Shown piece by piece: positions 7,096-15,392 of a stretch of DNA of 64,000 bases. The notes beneath the pieces were generated by a model, which was given only the letters and a program-made list of their open reading frames with translations, was not told where the DNA came from and ran no database searches. A program made the translations under genes and the position numbers. The number at the start of each line of letters is the position of its first letter. Position 1 is the first letter of the stretch. The stretch lies in assembly GCF_000934725.1 (NCBI RefSeq), contig NZ_JYNS01000001.1, forward strand, positions 682,001-746,000, in the 5' to 3' direction. This DNA comes from Methyloterricola oryzae (GTDB lineage: Bacteria; Pseudomonadota; Gammaproteobacteria; Methylococcales; Methylococcaceae).

Positions 7096-9723
7096 ATGCG
7101 CAAAACAACCTACGCCTTTGTCGTCAAGATCATCCATTGGTGGGAAGCCAACGTCCTGAGGCATCCCTGGACCCTGCTCCTGTTGGTCATCATCACCTGC
7201 GGCGCGGTCGGCAAATACACCGCCGACAACCTGACCATGAACACCAACACGGCGGACTCCATCTCCACCTCGGTGCCGTTCCAGCAGAACCGCATCAAGC
7301 TGGAAACGGCGTTTCCGCAGGATGTCAGCACGGTGCTGCTGCTGGTGGAAGGCAAGTCGCCGGAACTGACGGCGGAGGCGGTGAAGCGCATCGGCGCCGA
7401 ACTGCGGCAGCGCAGCGATGTCATCAAGTCCGTCTACATCCCGGACGAAGGCGACTTCTTCGCCCGCAATGGCATGCTCTATCTGAGCCTGCCGGAACTG
7501 GAAAACCTGTCCAAGCAGTTGGCCAATGCCCAGCCCTTCATCGGCCGACTGTCCCAGGACAACAGCCTGCGCGGATTGCTGGATATCGTCGGCCAGGCGC
7601 TCAACGCCAAGGAAGACGACATCGCCATCGACATGAACCCGCTGCTGGGCAAGATTCGCGAGGCGATCCAGGCGGTGCAGGCGGGTCAGCCCTACCAGCT
7701 TTCCTGGCAGCAATTGATGCTGGACCAGAAGGATGGCCTGGGCCTGACCAAGCGCTTCATCATCATCACGCCCATCCTGGATTTCCAGGAACTGATGCCG
7801 GCGGAAAAGCCCATCACCGCCATCAAGGATGCAACCTCGAGCACCCTCACCGGTGACCTGGCGGAAACCCGCATCCGCATGACTGGCGAGGTCGTCCTGG
7901 AATACGAGGAGATGCTGACGGTGGAGAAGGGCATGGCGGTAGCCGGTGCGATCTCCATGGTCATGGTGTGCCTGACCCTGTGGATCGCTTACCGCTCCTT
8001 CAAGCTCATGTTCGCCACCTTCCTCACCCTGACGGTGGGCTTGGTGTATTCCATGGGCTTCGCCACGGTCGCCATTGGCCATCTCAACCTGATCTCAATT
8101 GCCTTCGCGGTGCTGTTCATCGGCATGGGCGACGCCTATTCCTCCCACTTCTGCCTGCGCTACCGGGAACTGGTGCTGCGCGGAGAATCGCAGACCCTGG
8201 CCCTGCGCGACACCCTGACTTCCACCGGCGCGGCCCTGATCCTGTGCACCCTCACCGCCGCCATCGGCCTGTACGCCTTCATCCCCACCAACTACGTGGG
8301 GGTGGCGGAACTGGGCGTCATCGCCGGCACCAGCATGTTCATCGCCCTGGCAACCACCTTTACCGTGCTGCCAGCCCTGATGAAGGTCATGCCGTACAAG
8401 CCTCCGCAAAAGAGCGGCAAGGGCAAGACCCTGGCGATCCTAGGCTCCAACTGGCCGCTACGCTATGCCCGCCCCATCCGCTGGATCACCGCCATTCTGG
8501 CGCTGGCCGCCCTGTTCCTGCTGAGCAAGGTGCAGGTCGACTTCAACCCCATCAACCTGCGCGATCCGGATACGGAGTCGGTGCAGACCTTCAAGTACTT
8601 GCTGCAGTCCCAGGACACCTCGCCCATGACCATGACGGCATTGGCGAGCAGCGAGGCCGACGCCAGGGAAAAGGCCGCGCGCTTCGAGCAATCGCCCCTG
8701 GTGGACAAGGTCGTCACCCTGTTTGACTTCATCCCCGAGGACCAGGAGCAGAAGCTGGCCATCATCGAGGACCTGGGCCTGCTGCTGGGCGGTCAGTTGC
8801 AGAATTTCCCGCCGCCGGCCGAGGGCGGCGTGCAGATGGCGACCCTGGACAAGTTCCAGAAAGCCCTGGACGAACGCCTGGCCAAGAAGGACGATCCCGC
8901 CGTGACCGCCCTGGCTGAAACCCTGGAGCAATTCCGCGAGCAGTTGCAGACGGAGGACCCGGCCACCCGCGAGGCCAGCCTGGACAAGCTGCAGGGCAGC
9001 CTGCTGAATTCCCTTCCCGCGACCATACACAACCTGTCCGAGGGCCTTCAGGCCAGCGAGATCAGCCTGGACTCCCTGCCTCCGGATCTGGTGGAGCGCT
9101 GGCGAAGTGCCAGCGGGCTATACCGAGTGCAGATCTTTCCCAAGAGGGACTTGAACGATTTGGAAAACCTGCGCGAATTCATCCTCGCAGGCCAGAAGAT
9201 CGACCCCAACGTCACCGACCTGCCGGTGACCTACCTGGAATCCATGGACGAGGTGGTGAAGGCATTCGAGCAGGCCTTCAGCATCGCCCTGGTGGCTATC
9301 AGCGTCCTGTTGTTGCTCATCCTGCGCAACATCAAGGACACCCTGCTGGTGCTTCTGCCCCTGCTGCTGGCCTCGCTGTTCACTGCGGCGGCAACGGTTC
9401 TGCTAGACGTGCCCTTCAATTTCGCCAACATCATCGCCCTACCCCTGCTGTTCGGCCTGGGCGTGGACAATGGCATCCACATGGCGCACCGCATGCACTA
9501 CCTGCAATCCAAGGACGACAATCTGCTGGGCACCAGCGAAGCGCTGGGGGTGTTCTACGGCTCCCTGACCACCATCTGGAGTTTTGGTAGCCTGGCGCTC
9601 ATGTCCCACAAGGGCACCTCATCCATGGGCATCCTGCTGGCCATCGGCCTGCTGCTTAGCCTGGTCTGCTCCCTGGTGGTGCTACCGGCCTTCAGCGCCC
9701 TCAAGTTCCGCCGCCGGGCCTGA
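7096..9723 (+). CDS. hpnN: Hopanoid transporter HpnN, RND/MMPL family
   Basis: Large inner-membrane protein of 875 residues that in other bacteria is needed to move hopanoids to the outer membrane. It has the RND double layout: one membrane segment at residues 20-42, a periplasmic loop, a block of five or more segments from about residue 275 to 430 (with LFIGMGDAYSSHF), one segment near residue 460, a second loop, and a final block from about 720 to 870 (with LLFGLGVDNGIHMAHR). The conserved acidic residues in GMGDAYSSH and GLGVDNGIH are where proton-coupled RND proteins have theirs. It lies 34 bases after hpnG and 46 before hpnO. The ribosome site is weak. Confidence 0.93.
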   Translation: MRKTTYAFVVKIIHWWEANVLRHPWTLLLLVIITCGAVGKYTADNLTMNTNTADSISTSVPFQQNRIKLETAFPQDVSTVLLLVEGKSPELTAEAVKRIGAELRQRSDVIKSVYIPDEGDFFARNGMLYLSLPELENLSKQLANAQPFIGRLSQDNSLRGLLDIVGQALNAKEDDIAIDMNPLLGKIREAIQAVQAGQPYQLSWQQLMLDQKDGLGLTKRFIIITPILDFQELMPAEKPITAIKDATSSTLTGDLAETRIRMTGEVVLEYEEMLTVEKGMAVAGAISMVMVCLTLWIAYRSFKLMFATFLTLTVGLVYSMGFATVAIGHLNLISIAFAVLFIGMGDAYSSHFCLRYRELVLRGESQTLALRDTLTSTGAALILCTLTAAIGLYAFIPTNYVGVAELGVIAGTSMFIALATTFTVLPALMKVMPYKPPQKSGKGKTLAILGSNWPLRYARPIRWITAILALAALFLLSKVQVDFNPINLRDPDTESVQTFKYLLQSQDTSPMTMTALASSEADAREKAARFEQSPLVDKVVTLFDFIPEDQEQKLAIIEDLGLLLGGQLQNFPPPAEGGVQMATLDKFQKALDERLAKKDDPAVTALAETLEQFREQLQTEDPATREASLDKLQGSLLNSLPATIHNLSEGLQASEISLDSLPPDLVERWRSASGLYRVQIFPKRDLNDLENLREFILAGQKIDPNVTDLPVTYLESMDEVVKAFEQAFSIALVAISVLLLLILRNIKDTLLVLLPLLLASLFTAAATVLLDVPFNFANIIALPLLFGLGVDNGIHMAHRMHYLQSKDDNLLGTSEALGVFYGSLTTIWSFGSLALMSHKGTSSMGILLAIGLLLSLVCSLVVLPAFSALKFRRRA

Positions 9724-9769
9724 ATCTCCCTGTAACATATGCTGACTTTAGATCCACTCCGAGGTTGAG

Positions 9770-11158
9770 ATGTCCAAGACCATAGCCGCGTTGCTCAAGG
9801 AACGGGCAGGCGAAAATTTCCAGTTGCACGACGAGCACTTGAACACCCAGATGGTGCGGGTGCTGAAGACCATCGGCTACGACCGCGTCTATACCCGCGC
9901 CCAGGGCCCTTACCTATACGACGACAAGGGCAACGAATACCTGGACCTGCTGAGCGGCTTCGGCGTGTTCGCCCTAGGCCGCAACCATCCGGCCATTGTC
10001 CAGGCGCTGAAAGATGTCTTGGACGCCCAGCTACCGGACATGGTGCAGATGGACGTGTCCCTGCTCTCGGGCATCCTGGCCGAGCAGATCCTGGCAAAAT
10101 GCCCGCCGAACCTGACCAAGGCCTTCTTCTGCAACTCCGGTGCGGAGGCGGTGGAAGCGGCCATCAAGTTCGCCCGCTATACCACCAAGCGAGAAAAGAT
10201 CGTCTACTGCGAGCACGCCTTCCACGGGCTGACCCTAGGCGCCCTGTCCCTCAATGGCGAGGAAATCTTCAAGGAGGGCTTCGGCCCACTGTTGCCCAGT
10301 GTCGCCAGCGTGCCCTTCAACGATCTCGCGTCCCTGGAAAAAGCCCTGCAGAGCAAGGACGTGGCCGCCTTCATCTTCGAACCCATCCAGGGCAAGGGCG
10401 TGAACCTGCCGGACGATGACTACCTGCCCCAGGCCCAGGCCCTGTGCCGCAAATACGGCACCCTCTTCGTGGCGGACGAGATCCAGACCGGCATCGCCCG
10501 CACGGGCAAGTTCTGGGCGATCGAACACTGGAACCTGGAGCCCGACATGATACTCATGGCCAAGGCCCTCTCCGGCGGCTTCATCCCGGTGGGCGCGGTG
10601 GCCATGACCAGCAAGATCATGGACGCGGTGTTCAATCGCATGGACCGCGCCGTGGTGCATGGCTCCACCTTCTCCAAGAACAACATGGCCATGGCCGCCG
10701 GCATCGCCGCGCTGCAGGTGATCGAGGACGAGAAACTGGTGGAGAACGCGGCCAAGATCGGCGGCGAGATCATCGACGGCCTCACCGCCATGATCCCCCG
10801 GTACGATTTCCTCAAGCAGGTGCGCGGCAAGGGCTTGATGATCGCGGTGGAATTCGGCTCGCCCGACAGCCTGCTGCGCAAGGCCGCCTTCGCAGGCCTT
10901 GAAGCCGCCAATAAAGGCTTGTTCTCGCAGACCATCACCATCCCGCTGTTCAAGAACCACCGCATCCTCAGCCAGGTGGCGGGCCACGGCATGAACGTGG
11001 TGAAGTTCCTGCCGCCCCTGGTGGTGAGCGAGAAAGACCGCGACTGGATCATCAGCGCCATGGATCAGGTGATCGCCGACACCCAGGAGGTGGGCGGCGC
11101 CATCAAGGATCTGGGCAAGAACCTCATCAGCCACGCCCTCAAGGCCAAGGCGGGATGA
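9770..11158 (+). CDS. hpnO: Hopanoid aminotransferase HpnO, class III PLP-dependent
   Basis: Class III aminotransferase of 462 residues, related to acetylornithine aminotransferases. HpnO puts the terminal amino group on bacteriohopanepolyols to form aminohopanoids. The PLP lysine is K265 in MAKALSGGFIPVG. The CNSGAEAVEAAIKFAR cofactor-binding segment and VADEIQTGIARTGKFW around the conserved Asp are present. GAGG at 9761-9764 precedes the ATG by five bases. The context, last gene of the hpn cluster, is what separates HpnO from a general ornithine aminotransferase. Confidence 0.88.
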   Translation: MSKTIAALLKERAGENFQLHDEHLNTQMVRVLKTIGYDRVYTRAQGPYLYDDKGNEYLDLLSGFGVFALGRNHPAIVQALKDVLDAQLPDMVQMDVSLLSGILAEQILAKCPPNLTKAFFCNSGAEAVEAAIKFARYTTKREKIVYCEHAFHGLTLGALSLNGEEIFKEGFGPLLPSVASVPFNDLASLEKALQSKDVAAFIFEPIQGKGVNLPDDDYLPQAQALCRKYGTLFVADEIQTGIARTGKFWAIEHWNLEPDMILMAKALSGGFIPVGAVAMTSKIMDAVFNRMDRAVVHGSTFSKNNMAMAAGIAALQVIEDEKLVENAAKIGGEIIDGLTAMIPRYDFLKQVRGKGLMIAVEFGSPDSLLRKAAFAGLEAANKGLFSQTITIPLFKNHRILSQVAGHGMNVVKFLPPLVVSEKDRDWIISAMDQVIADTQEVGGAIKDLGKNLISHALKAKAG

Positions 11159-11226
11159 GCCCGACACCGCGCGGGGACATCGATGTCCCCGCTCCCCCTT
11201 CGACTCCCTCAGCACAGGAAATACGC

Positions 11227-11610
11227 ATGTTCAGTCCGAAGTCCTTCAAAGCCGGATCCCTGGCCGCCGCCCTCACCCTTGGCACCGTGCTGGCAGCCGG
11301 TGATGCGCTCGCCCACGCCGTGGTCACCGAGTCCTCGTTGAAAGAGCATCCGATTCAGGTCAACCACGCTACCAAGGTGGTGCTGTTCTTCAACTCCAAC
11401 GTGGAACTGGCCCTGTCCAAGGTCTTTTTGGTGAGCAAGGGCGACGTACATCAGCCAGTGGACATCGCCCGCGGCAAGAAACCCGGCGAGGTGATGATCA
11501 GCGTGCCAGCCCTGACCGAAGGCGACTACGCGCTCAAGTACAAGGTGTTCGCCGCGGACGGACACCTCACCGAAGACGTCATCCGATTCAAAGTTACAGC
11601 ACAGCGGTAA
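11227..11610 (+). CDS. copC: CopC-type periplasmic copper-binding protein
   Basis: 127-residue precursor with a cleavable signal peptide (residues 1 to about 26, ending GDALA). Cleavage leaves a histidine at the new N-terminus (HAVVTESSLKEHP), which is the Cu(II) ligand in CopC proteins. The second Asp-Gly-His ligand motif is in KVFAADGHLTEDVIRF. The methionine-rich Cu(I) site of longer CopC proteins is absent. An in-frame ATG at 11155 overlaps the hpnO stop, but the start at 11227 has AGGAA six bases upstream and places the signal peptide correctly. It is followed after six bases by copD. Confidence 0.9.
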   Translation: MFSPKSFKAGSLAAALTLGTVLAAGDALAHAVVTESSLKEHPIQVNHATKVVLFFNSNVELALSKVFLVSKGDVHQPVDIARGKKPGEVMISVPALTEGDYALKYKVFAADGHLTEDVIRFKVTAQR

Positions 11611-11616
11611 ACCATC

Positions 11617-13263
11617 ATGTACATGCAAGGCCTGGCCAATTTCATCGACGACTTCCTGGGTGGTCTCATGCTCATCAGCTATGCGCTGGTGGTGGGCAGC
11701 ATCCTGTGGAGTTTCGTCATACTCAAGGTCACGACTGCGGAAGTCGCAGCGGAATCGGTGCTGAGTCGCAGCATCAAGGTGCTGCACATCGGCGCGGTAG
11801 CGCTGGCCGCCTCGGTGGGAACCAAGCTGGTGATCAAGGGCTTGGTGCTGGCTTCGACCCTGGGTGAATTGCCCCTGGGCGCCTACGCCGGCACGGTGCA
11901 GTTCCAGGCGGGCCTGCTGCGTTTCTTCCTGGCCCTGGGTTTCCTCTGGGCCACGCGCAAGCTATCCGAATCACCCGCCGATCCAACCGGTTGGAAAACC
12001 ACCCTGTGGCTGACCGTGCCCCTGGTGATCAGCGGCGCCTGGCTGGTCCACGCGGTGGGCCGCTTCGAGGAGCGCGCCCTGCTCATGGCCACCACCGTGG
12101 TGCACCAGTTCGCCGCCGCCGTCTGGTTCGGCTGTGTGGCTCAGCTTCTGGCCCTGTGGCGCGCCGCGCGCAAGGATGCCGACGCCCTCGCCCTGTGGCC
12201 CGTGGCCATAGGGCGTTTTGCCAACATGGGCATCGCCTCGGTGGTGTTGCTGCTGCTCACCGGCCTGCCCCTGGCCTGGGTCTATATCGGCAGCTGGGAT
12301 GGCCTGTTCGGCACCGGCTATGGCAGCCTGGTGGTCACCAAGGTCTGGCTGCTACTGGTGGCGCTGGGCTTCGCCTATCTGAACAACCGGGCGGGACGGC
12401 GCTGGCGCGAGAACCCGGGCGACAACACCCTCATCACCAAGGTGCCGTATTACATCGAAGCCGAGACCTTCATCCTCATCGGCATCCTGTTCATCGCCGC
12501 CACCCTGTCCTCCCAGCCCCCTTCGGTGGACATCCCGGACCGGACCGCGCAGGTTTCGGAAGTGATCAACATGTTCCTGCCCAGGGTCCCCAAGATCCAT
12601 TCCCCCAGCCACGAGGCCCTCATGGCCGGCGAGGCGGGCCGCGTGGCCGTGGTGGACAAGGTGCCTTCCGTCGCCGGACAGGAATGGTCAGACTACAACC
12701 ACAACGTGGCCGGGCTCTTCCTCACCGGCATGGGTATCTTTGCCATGCTGTCCTACGTGCGCCGCTTCCACTGGGCGCAGTATTGGCCACTGGGCTTTAT
12801 CGGATTGAGCATCTTCCTGTTCTTCCGCAGCGATGCCGAGACTTGGCCGTTGGGCCCCATCGGCTTCTGGGAGAGCACCTTCGGCAATGGCGAAGTGTTC
12901 CAGCACCGCATCGCCACGCTGCTGGCCTTCGTGCTGGGCTACATGGAACTGAAGGCGCGTACGCGGCCCGATGCCAAGAAGCTCCAGCACATCTTCCCGA
13001 TGCTGTGCGCCTTCGGCGGCATCCTGCTGCTGACCCATGCCCACGCGCAGTTCGAGTTGAAGAGCGAGTTCCTGATCCAGTCCACCCACACCACCATGGG
13101 CCTTTTGGCGGTGATAATGGCCAGCGGGCGCTGGCTGGAACTGCGCTTGGTCACGCCGGACGGCCAGAGCGCCGTCGAAGGCAGGATCGCCGGCTTCGTG
13201 GCCATCCTGGCCATGTTCATCATCGGCAACTTCCTGATGTTCTACCGCGAACCGCTGTACTAA
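11617..13263 (+). CDS. copD: CopD-family copper membrane protein with long C-terminal extension
   Basis: 548-residue polytopic membrane protein. The N-terminal part (about residues 1-300) has the eight or so segments of CopD, thought to carry copper across the inner membrane with CopC as partner. The C-terminal part (about 350-548) adds roughly six more segments with recurrent histidines in YNHNVAG, FQHRIATLL, THAHAQFE and STHTTMG, which might bind copper or heme. This tail is not part of ordinary CopD (about 300 residues). In-frame ATGs at 11617 and 11623 are both possible starts. It ends at the shared terminator facing the gene at 13356-14558. Confidence 0.85.
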   Translation: MYMQGLANFIDDFLGGLMLISYALVVGSILWSFVILKVTTAEVAAESVLSRSIKVLHIGAVALAASVGTKLVIKGLVLASTLGELPLGAYAGTVQFQAGLLRFFLALGFLWATRKLSESPADPTGWKTTLWLTVPLVISGAWLVHAVGRFEERALLMATTVVHQFAAAVWFGCVAQLLALWRAARKDADALALWPVAIGRFANMGIASVVLLLLTGLPLAWVYIGSWDGLFGTGYGSLVVTKVWLLLVALGFAYLNNRAGRRWRENPGDNTLITKVPYYIEAETFILIGILFIAATLSSQPPSVDIPDRTAQVSEVINMFLPRVPKIHSPSHEALMAGEAGRVAVVDKVPSVAGQEWSDYNHNVAGLFLTGMGIFAMLSYVRRFHWAQYWPLGFIGLSIFLFFRSDAETWPLGPIGFWESTFGNGEVFQHRIATLLAFVLGYMELKARTRPDAKKLQHIFPMLCAFGGILLLTHAHAQFELKSEFLIQSTHTTMGLLAVIMASGRWLELRLVTPDGQSAVEGRIAGFVAILAMFIIGNFLMFYREPLY

Positions 13264-13269
13264 TCCCGC

Positions 13270-13301
13270 AAAAAAGCCACCGGTCCTGGAACCGGTGGCT
13301 T
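13270..13301 (-). terminator. Intrinsic terminator of the OmpA-like lipoprotein gene, facing copD
   Basis: An 11-bp perfect stem, AAGCCACCGGT (13274-13284) and ACCGGTGGCTT (13291-13301), has a 6-base loop. On the minus strand it runs into six T (13275-13270). It lies between convergent genes and could also slow transcription coming out of copD. Confidence 0.85.
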
Positions 13302-13355
13302 GCGGCGATTCGATTCAATCAAAGGGCGGCCGATGGCCGCCCTCTGCGTTCCAGC

Positions 13356-14558
13356 CTACTTGAGCACCTTCAACTCCACGCGGCGGTTCAAGGCCTTGCC
13401 CTCTGCCGTGGCATTGGTGGCCACGGGCATGCTTTCGCCAAAGCCGCGGGCGGTGAGGCGATCGCCGGCGATGCCATGGTCCACCAGATAGGCACGCACC
13501 GCCTCGGCGCGGCGCTGGGAAAGGCCCAGGTTATGCCGGTCGCTGCCGTCGCTGTCGGTATGTCCGTCCACCTCAACCCGCAGACCCGGGTTCTCGTTGA
13601 ACACCTTGACCACGTCGTCCAGTTCCGGATAGCTCACCGGCTTGATCGTGGCCTTGTCGGTATCGAACAACACATTGGTGAGCACCCAGCAGCCGGTTGC
13701 ATTGACCTTGGCGCCGGCGGGCGAGTCGGGGCACTGGTCGAGGCAGTCGTTGACACCGTCGCCGTCGGAATCCCGGACGGAACAGTCATCGCCCTTCTTG
13801 AGGAAGACCTGGGTCACGAAGGCCGCCGCGCCCGCCGGCGATGCCGCATCGCCCACCGTGGTGAAACTGCCGCAGCCCGCGACCCCGGGCAAGGAGTACA
13901 GCAAACTGGCTCCCGGCTCGTTCGGATTGCCTACCCACACCGTGTGCAGGCAGAGTCGGTCGCCGAATTGCGCCTTGAGCGCGCGGACGGCCTCGAAGGG
14001 ATTGCCGTCGGGCCGCTTGCCGTCGCTGATCAGAATCAGCGCGATATCGCCCTGGGTGGCGGCAATGTCCTCGGCCGAGGCATTCAGCGCTTCAGCCAGT
14101 GGCGTGCCGCCCCCGGCGCAGGAAAGGCCATCCAAGCTGGACTGGAAGCCCTGCGGCGAATAGGCCCCCATGGGCGCGTTCAATTCGGTGAACCCCCAGG
14201 ACAGGCAAGGACCGAAGCCAAAGGTGCGCAGACCTGAATTGAGCTTGAGGTCGGGGATGGTCTGGTTCATGCGGCTGAGAAACTCCTTTTCCACGCTGAA
14301 CTTGGGCGGCTTGTGCACCTCCGGGAAGCCTGGTCCCCGGTATGCGCCTTCCATGGACGAGGACGCATCCATCAATACCAGAAAATTGTCGACCTTCTGG
14401 GTGTAATAGCCGGTCTTGAGCTTCTCGTTCAAATCCACCGGGGTGAAGGCCTGAAAGCTGGCCGTGGGCTGGCTGGCGCAGCCCGAAAGGAGGAACAGGC
14501 CTGTCAGAACAAAAGCCCCCAAAAGCCTTGAAGCCATGTCGCGCTCGGAAATGCTCAT
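13356..14558 (-). CDS. Outer-membrane lipoprotein with von Willebrand A and OmpA domains
   Basis: 400 residues. A lipoprotein signal (LLGAFVLTGLFLLSGC, cysteine near residue 26) is followed by a von Willebrand A domain with the metal-site motif DASSSM, a short calcium-type DSDGDGVNDCLDQCPDSP linker, and an OmpA C-terminal domain (VEVDGHTDSDGSDRHNLGLS) that binds peptidoglycan. The ATG at 14558 has AAGGAG six bases upstream, while an earlier in-frame start lacks the lipoprotein signal. It is probably anchored in the outer membrane and tied to the wall, presenting a ligand-binding domain. The partner is unknown. It stands alone, with a terminator downstream. Confidence 0.85.
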   Translation of the reverse strand: MSISERDMASRLLGAFVLTGLFLLSGCASQPTASFQAFTPVDLNEKLKTGYYTQKVDNFLVLMDASSSMEGAYRGPGFPEVHKPPKFSVEKEFLSRMNQTIPDLKLNSGLRTFGFGPCLSWGFTELNAPMGAYSPQGFQSSLDGLSCAGGGTPLAEALNASAEDIAATQGDIALILISDGKRPDGNPFEAVRALKAQFGDRLCLHTVWVGNPNEPGASLLYSLPGVAGCGSFTTVGDAASPAGAAAFVTQVFLKKGDDCSVRDSDGDGVNDCLDQCPDSPAGAKVNATGCWVLTNVLFDTDKATIKPVSYPELDDVVKVFNENPGLRVEVDGHTDSDGSDRHNLGLSQRRAEAVRAYLVDHGIAGDRLTARGFGESMPVATNATAEGKALNRRVELKVLK

Positions 14559-14789
14559 CGTCTTCTCCTTGTTACTGTTATTGTCGCAACCGAGACGGCA
14601 CGGAAGAGCCGGTAGACGAATCGCACGAAGGGTTCGTGCACAGACCGCTATGCCGCCACTGCTACCTTCAGTCGGGCGACCTAACACATCGGCCCGGCAA
14701 GGGATTGTCGCCAACGGAGTGCGCGGCGGCAAGCGAAACGATGCTGATCCTTTAATCCGGCGTCTCTGGCAAGCCGGGCTGGGACCGAA

Positions 14790-15392
14790 TCAATGCGGGG
14801 CGGCGCCCTGGTTCTCCCTCACCGCCCCGGCCAGATCCCGGCTGAAGCGCAGCAGGGCCCGGTTCATGGCCGCCACGGTCGCGCCGTATCCGTCCCCTGA
14901 AGCGCGCTCGCTGTAGCGCGATTCCCTCGACAGGCGCTCCTGGCCGCTGGCGTCGGCGAGCGTCCAGCGCACACTGAGCAGCGCATCCCCACCCTCCCGG
15001 CGTTCGAAGTGGATAACCTTCACCGACACTTGGACCTCCACCGGGTTGGAACGCTTCCAGGGATACACCGCCACCTTGCGGCTGGGCAGCAGCGCCGCCA
15101 GGTTTTCCGCCAGAACCTGGGCCACATTGTCGTGCAGCGGCTCGCCCCACTGGTCGAACTCGGCCAGGTTCAGCTCGTTCTGCCCCTCCCGGGTAACGAT
15201 CTGCGGCCGATCCAGGTAATCCGGCAATTCCACCGGCCCCAGGCCTACGGCGATTTCCCGCCCTGCCGCCGACGCGCTCTCCGGCATGGGCGCCAGCACG
15301 TAGTAGCGGGTGGGCGGACTGCTGCAGCCTGCCACCAGCAATGCCATTCCTGTCATCAACAGGGCCCTTCGCCCCGGCAGCCAGCTTTTCAT
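14790..15392 (-). CDS. pqiC: PqiC-like outer-membrane lipoprotein of an MCE lipid-transport system
   Basis: 200 residues. The lipoprotein signal ends MALLVAGC, with the acylated cysteine near residue 23, followed by the ABC-type transport auxiliary domain seen in PqiC/YmbA: RYYVLAP, VGLGPVELPDYLDRPQIV and FDQWGEPLHDNVAQVLAENL. PqiC docks the PqiB needle to the outer membrane. The ATG overlaps the pqiB stop by four bases, so it is the last gene of the overlapping pqiA-pqiA-pqiB-pqiC operon. Confidence 0.88.
   Translation of the reverse strand: MKSWLPGRRALLMTGMALLVAGCSSPPTRYYVLAPMPESASAAGREIAVGLGPVELPDYLDRPQIVTREGQNELNLAEFDQWGEPLHDNVAQVLAENLAALLPSRKVAVYPWKRSNPVEVQVSVKVIHFERREGGDALLSVRWTLADASGQERLSRESRYSERASGDGYGATVAAMNRALLRFSRDLAGAVRENQGAAPH

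Noticed and set aside
11991-14237. 748-codon plus-strand frame overlapping copD and the VWA lipoprotein
   Set aside because: It spans two convergent genes with clear domains and is Arg/Gly/Pro-rich.
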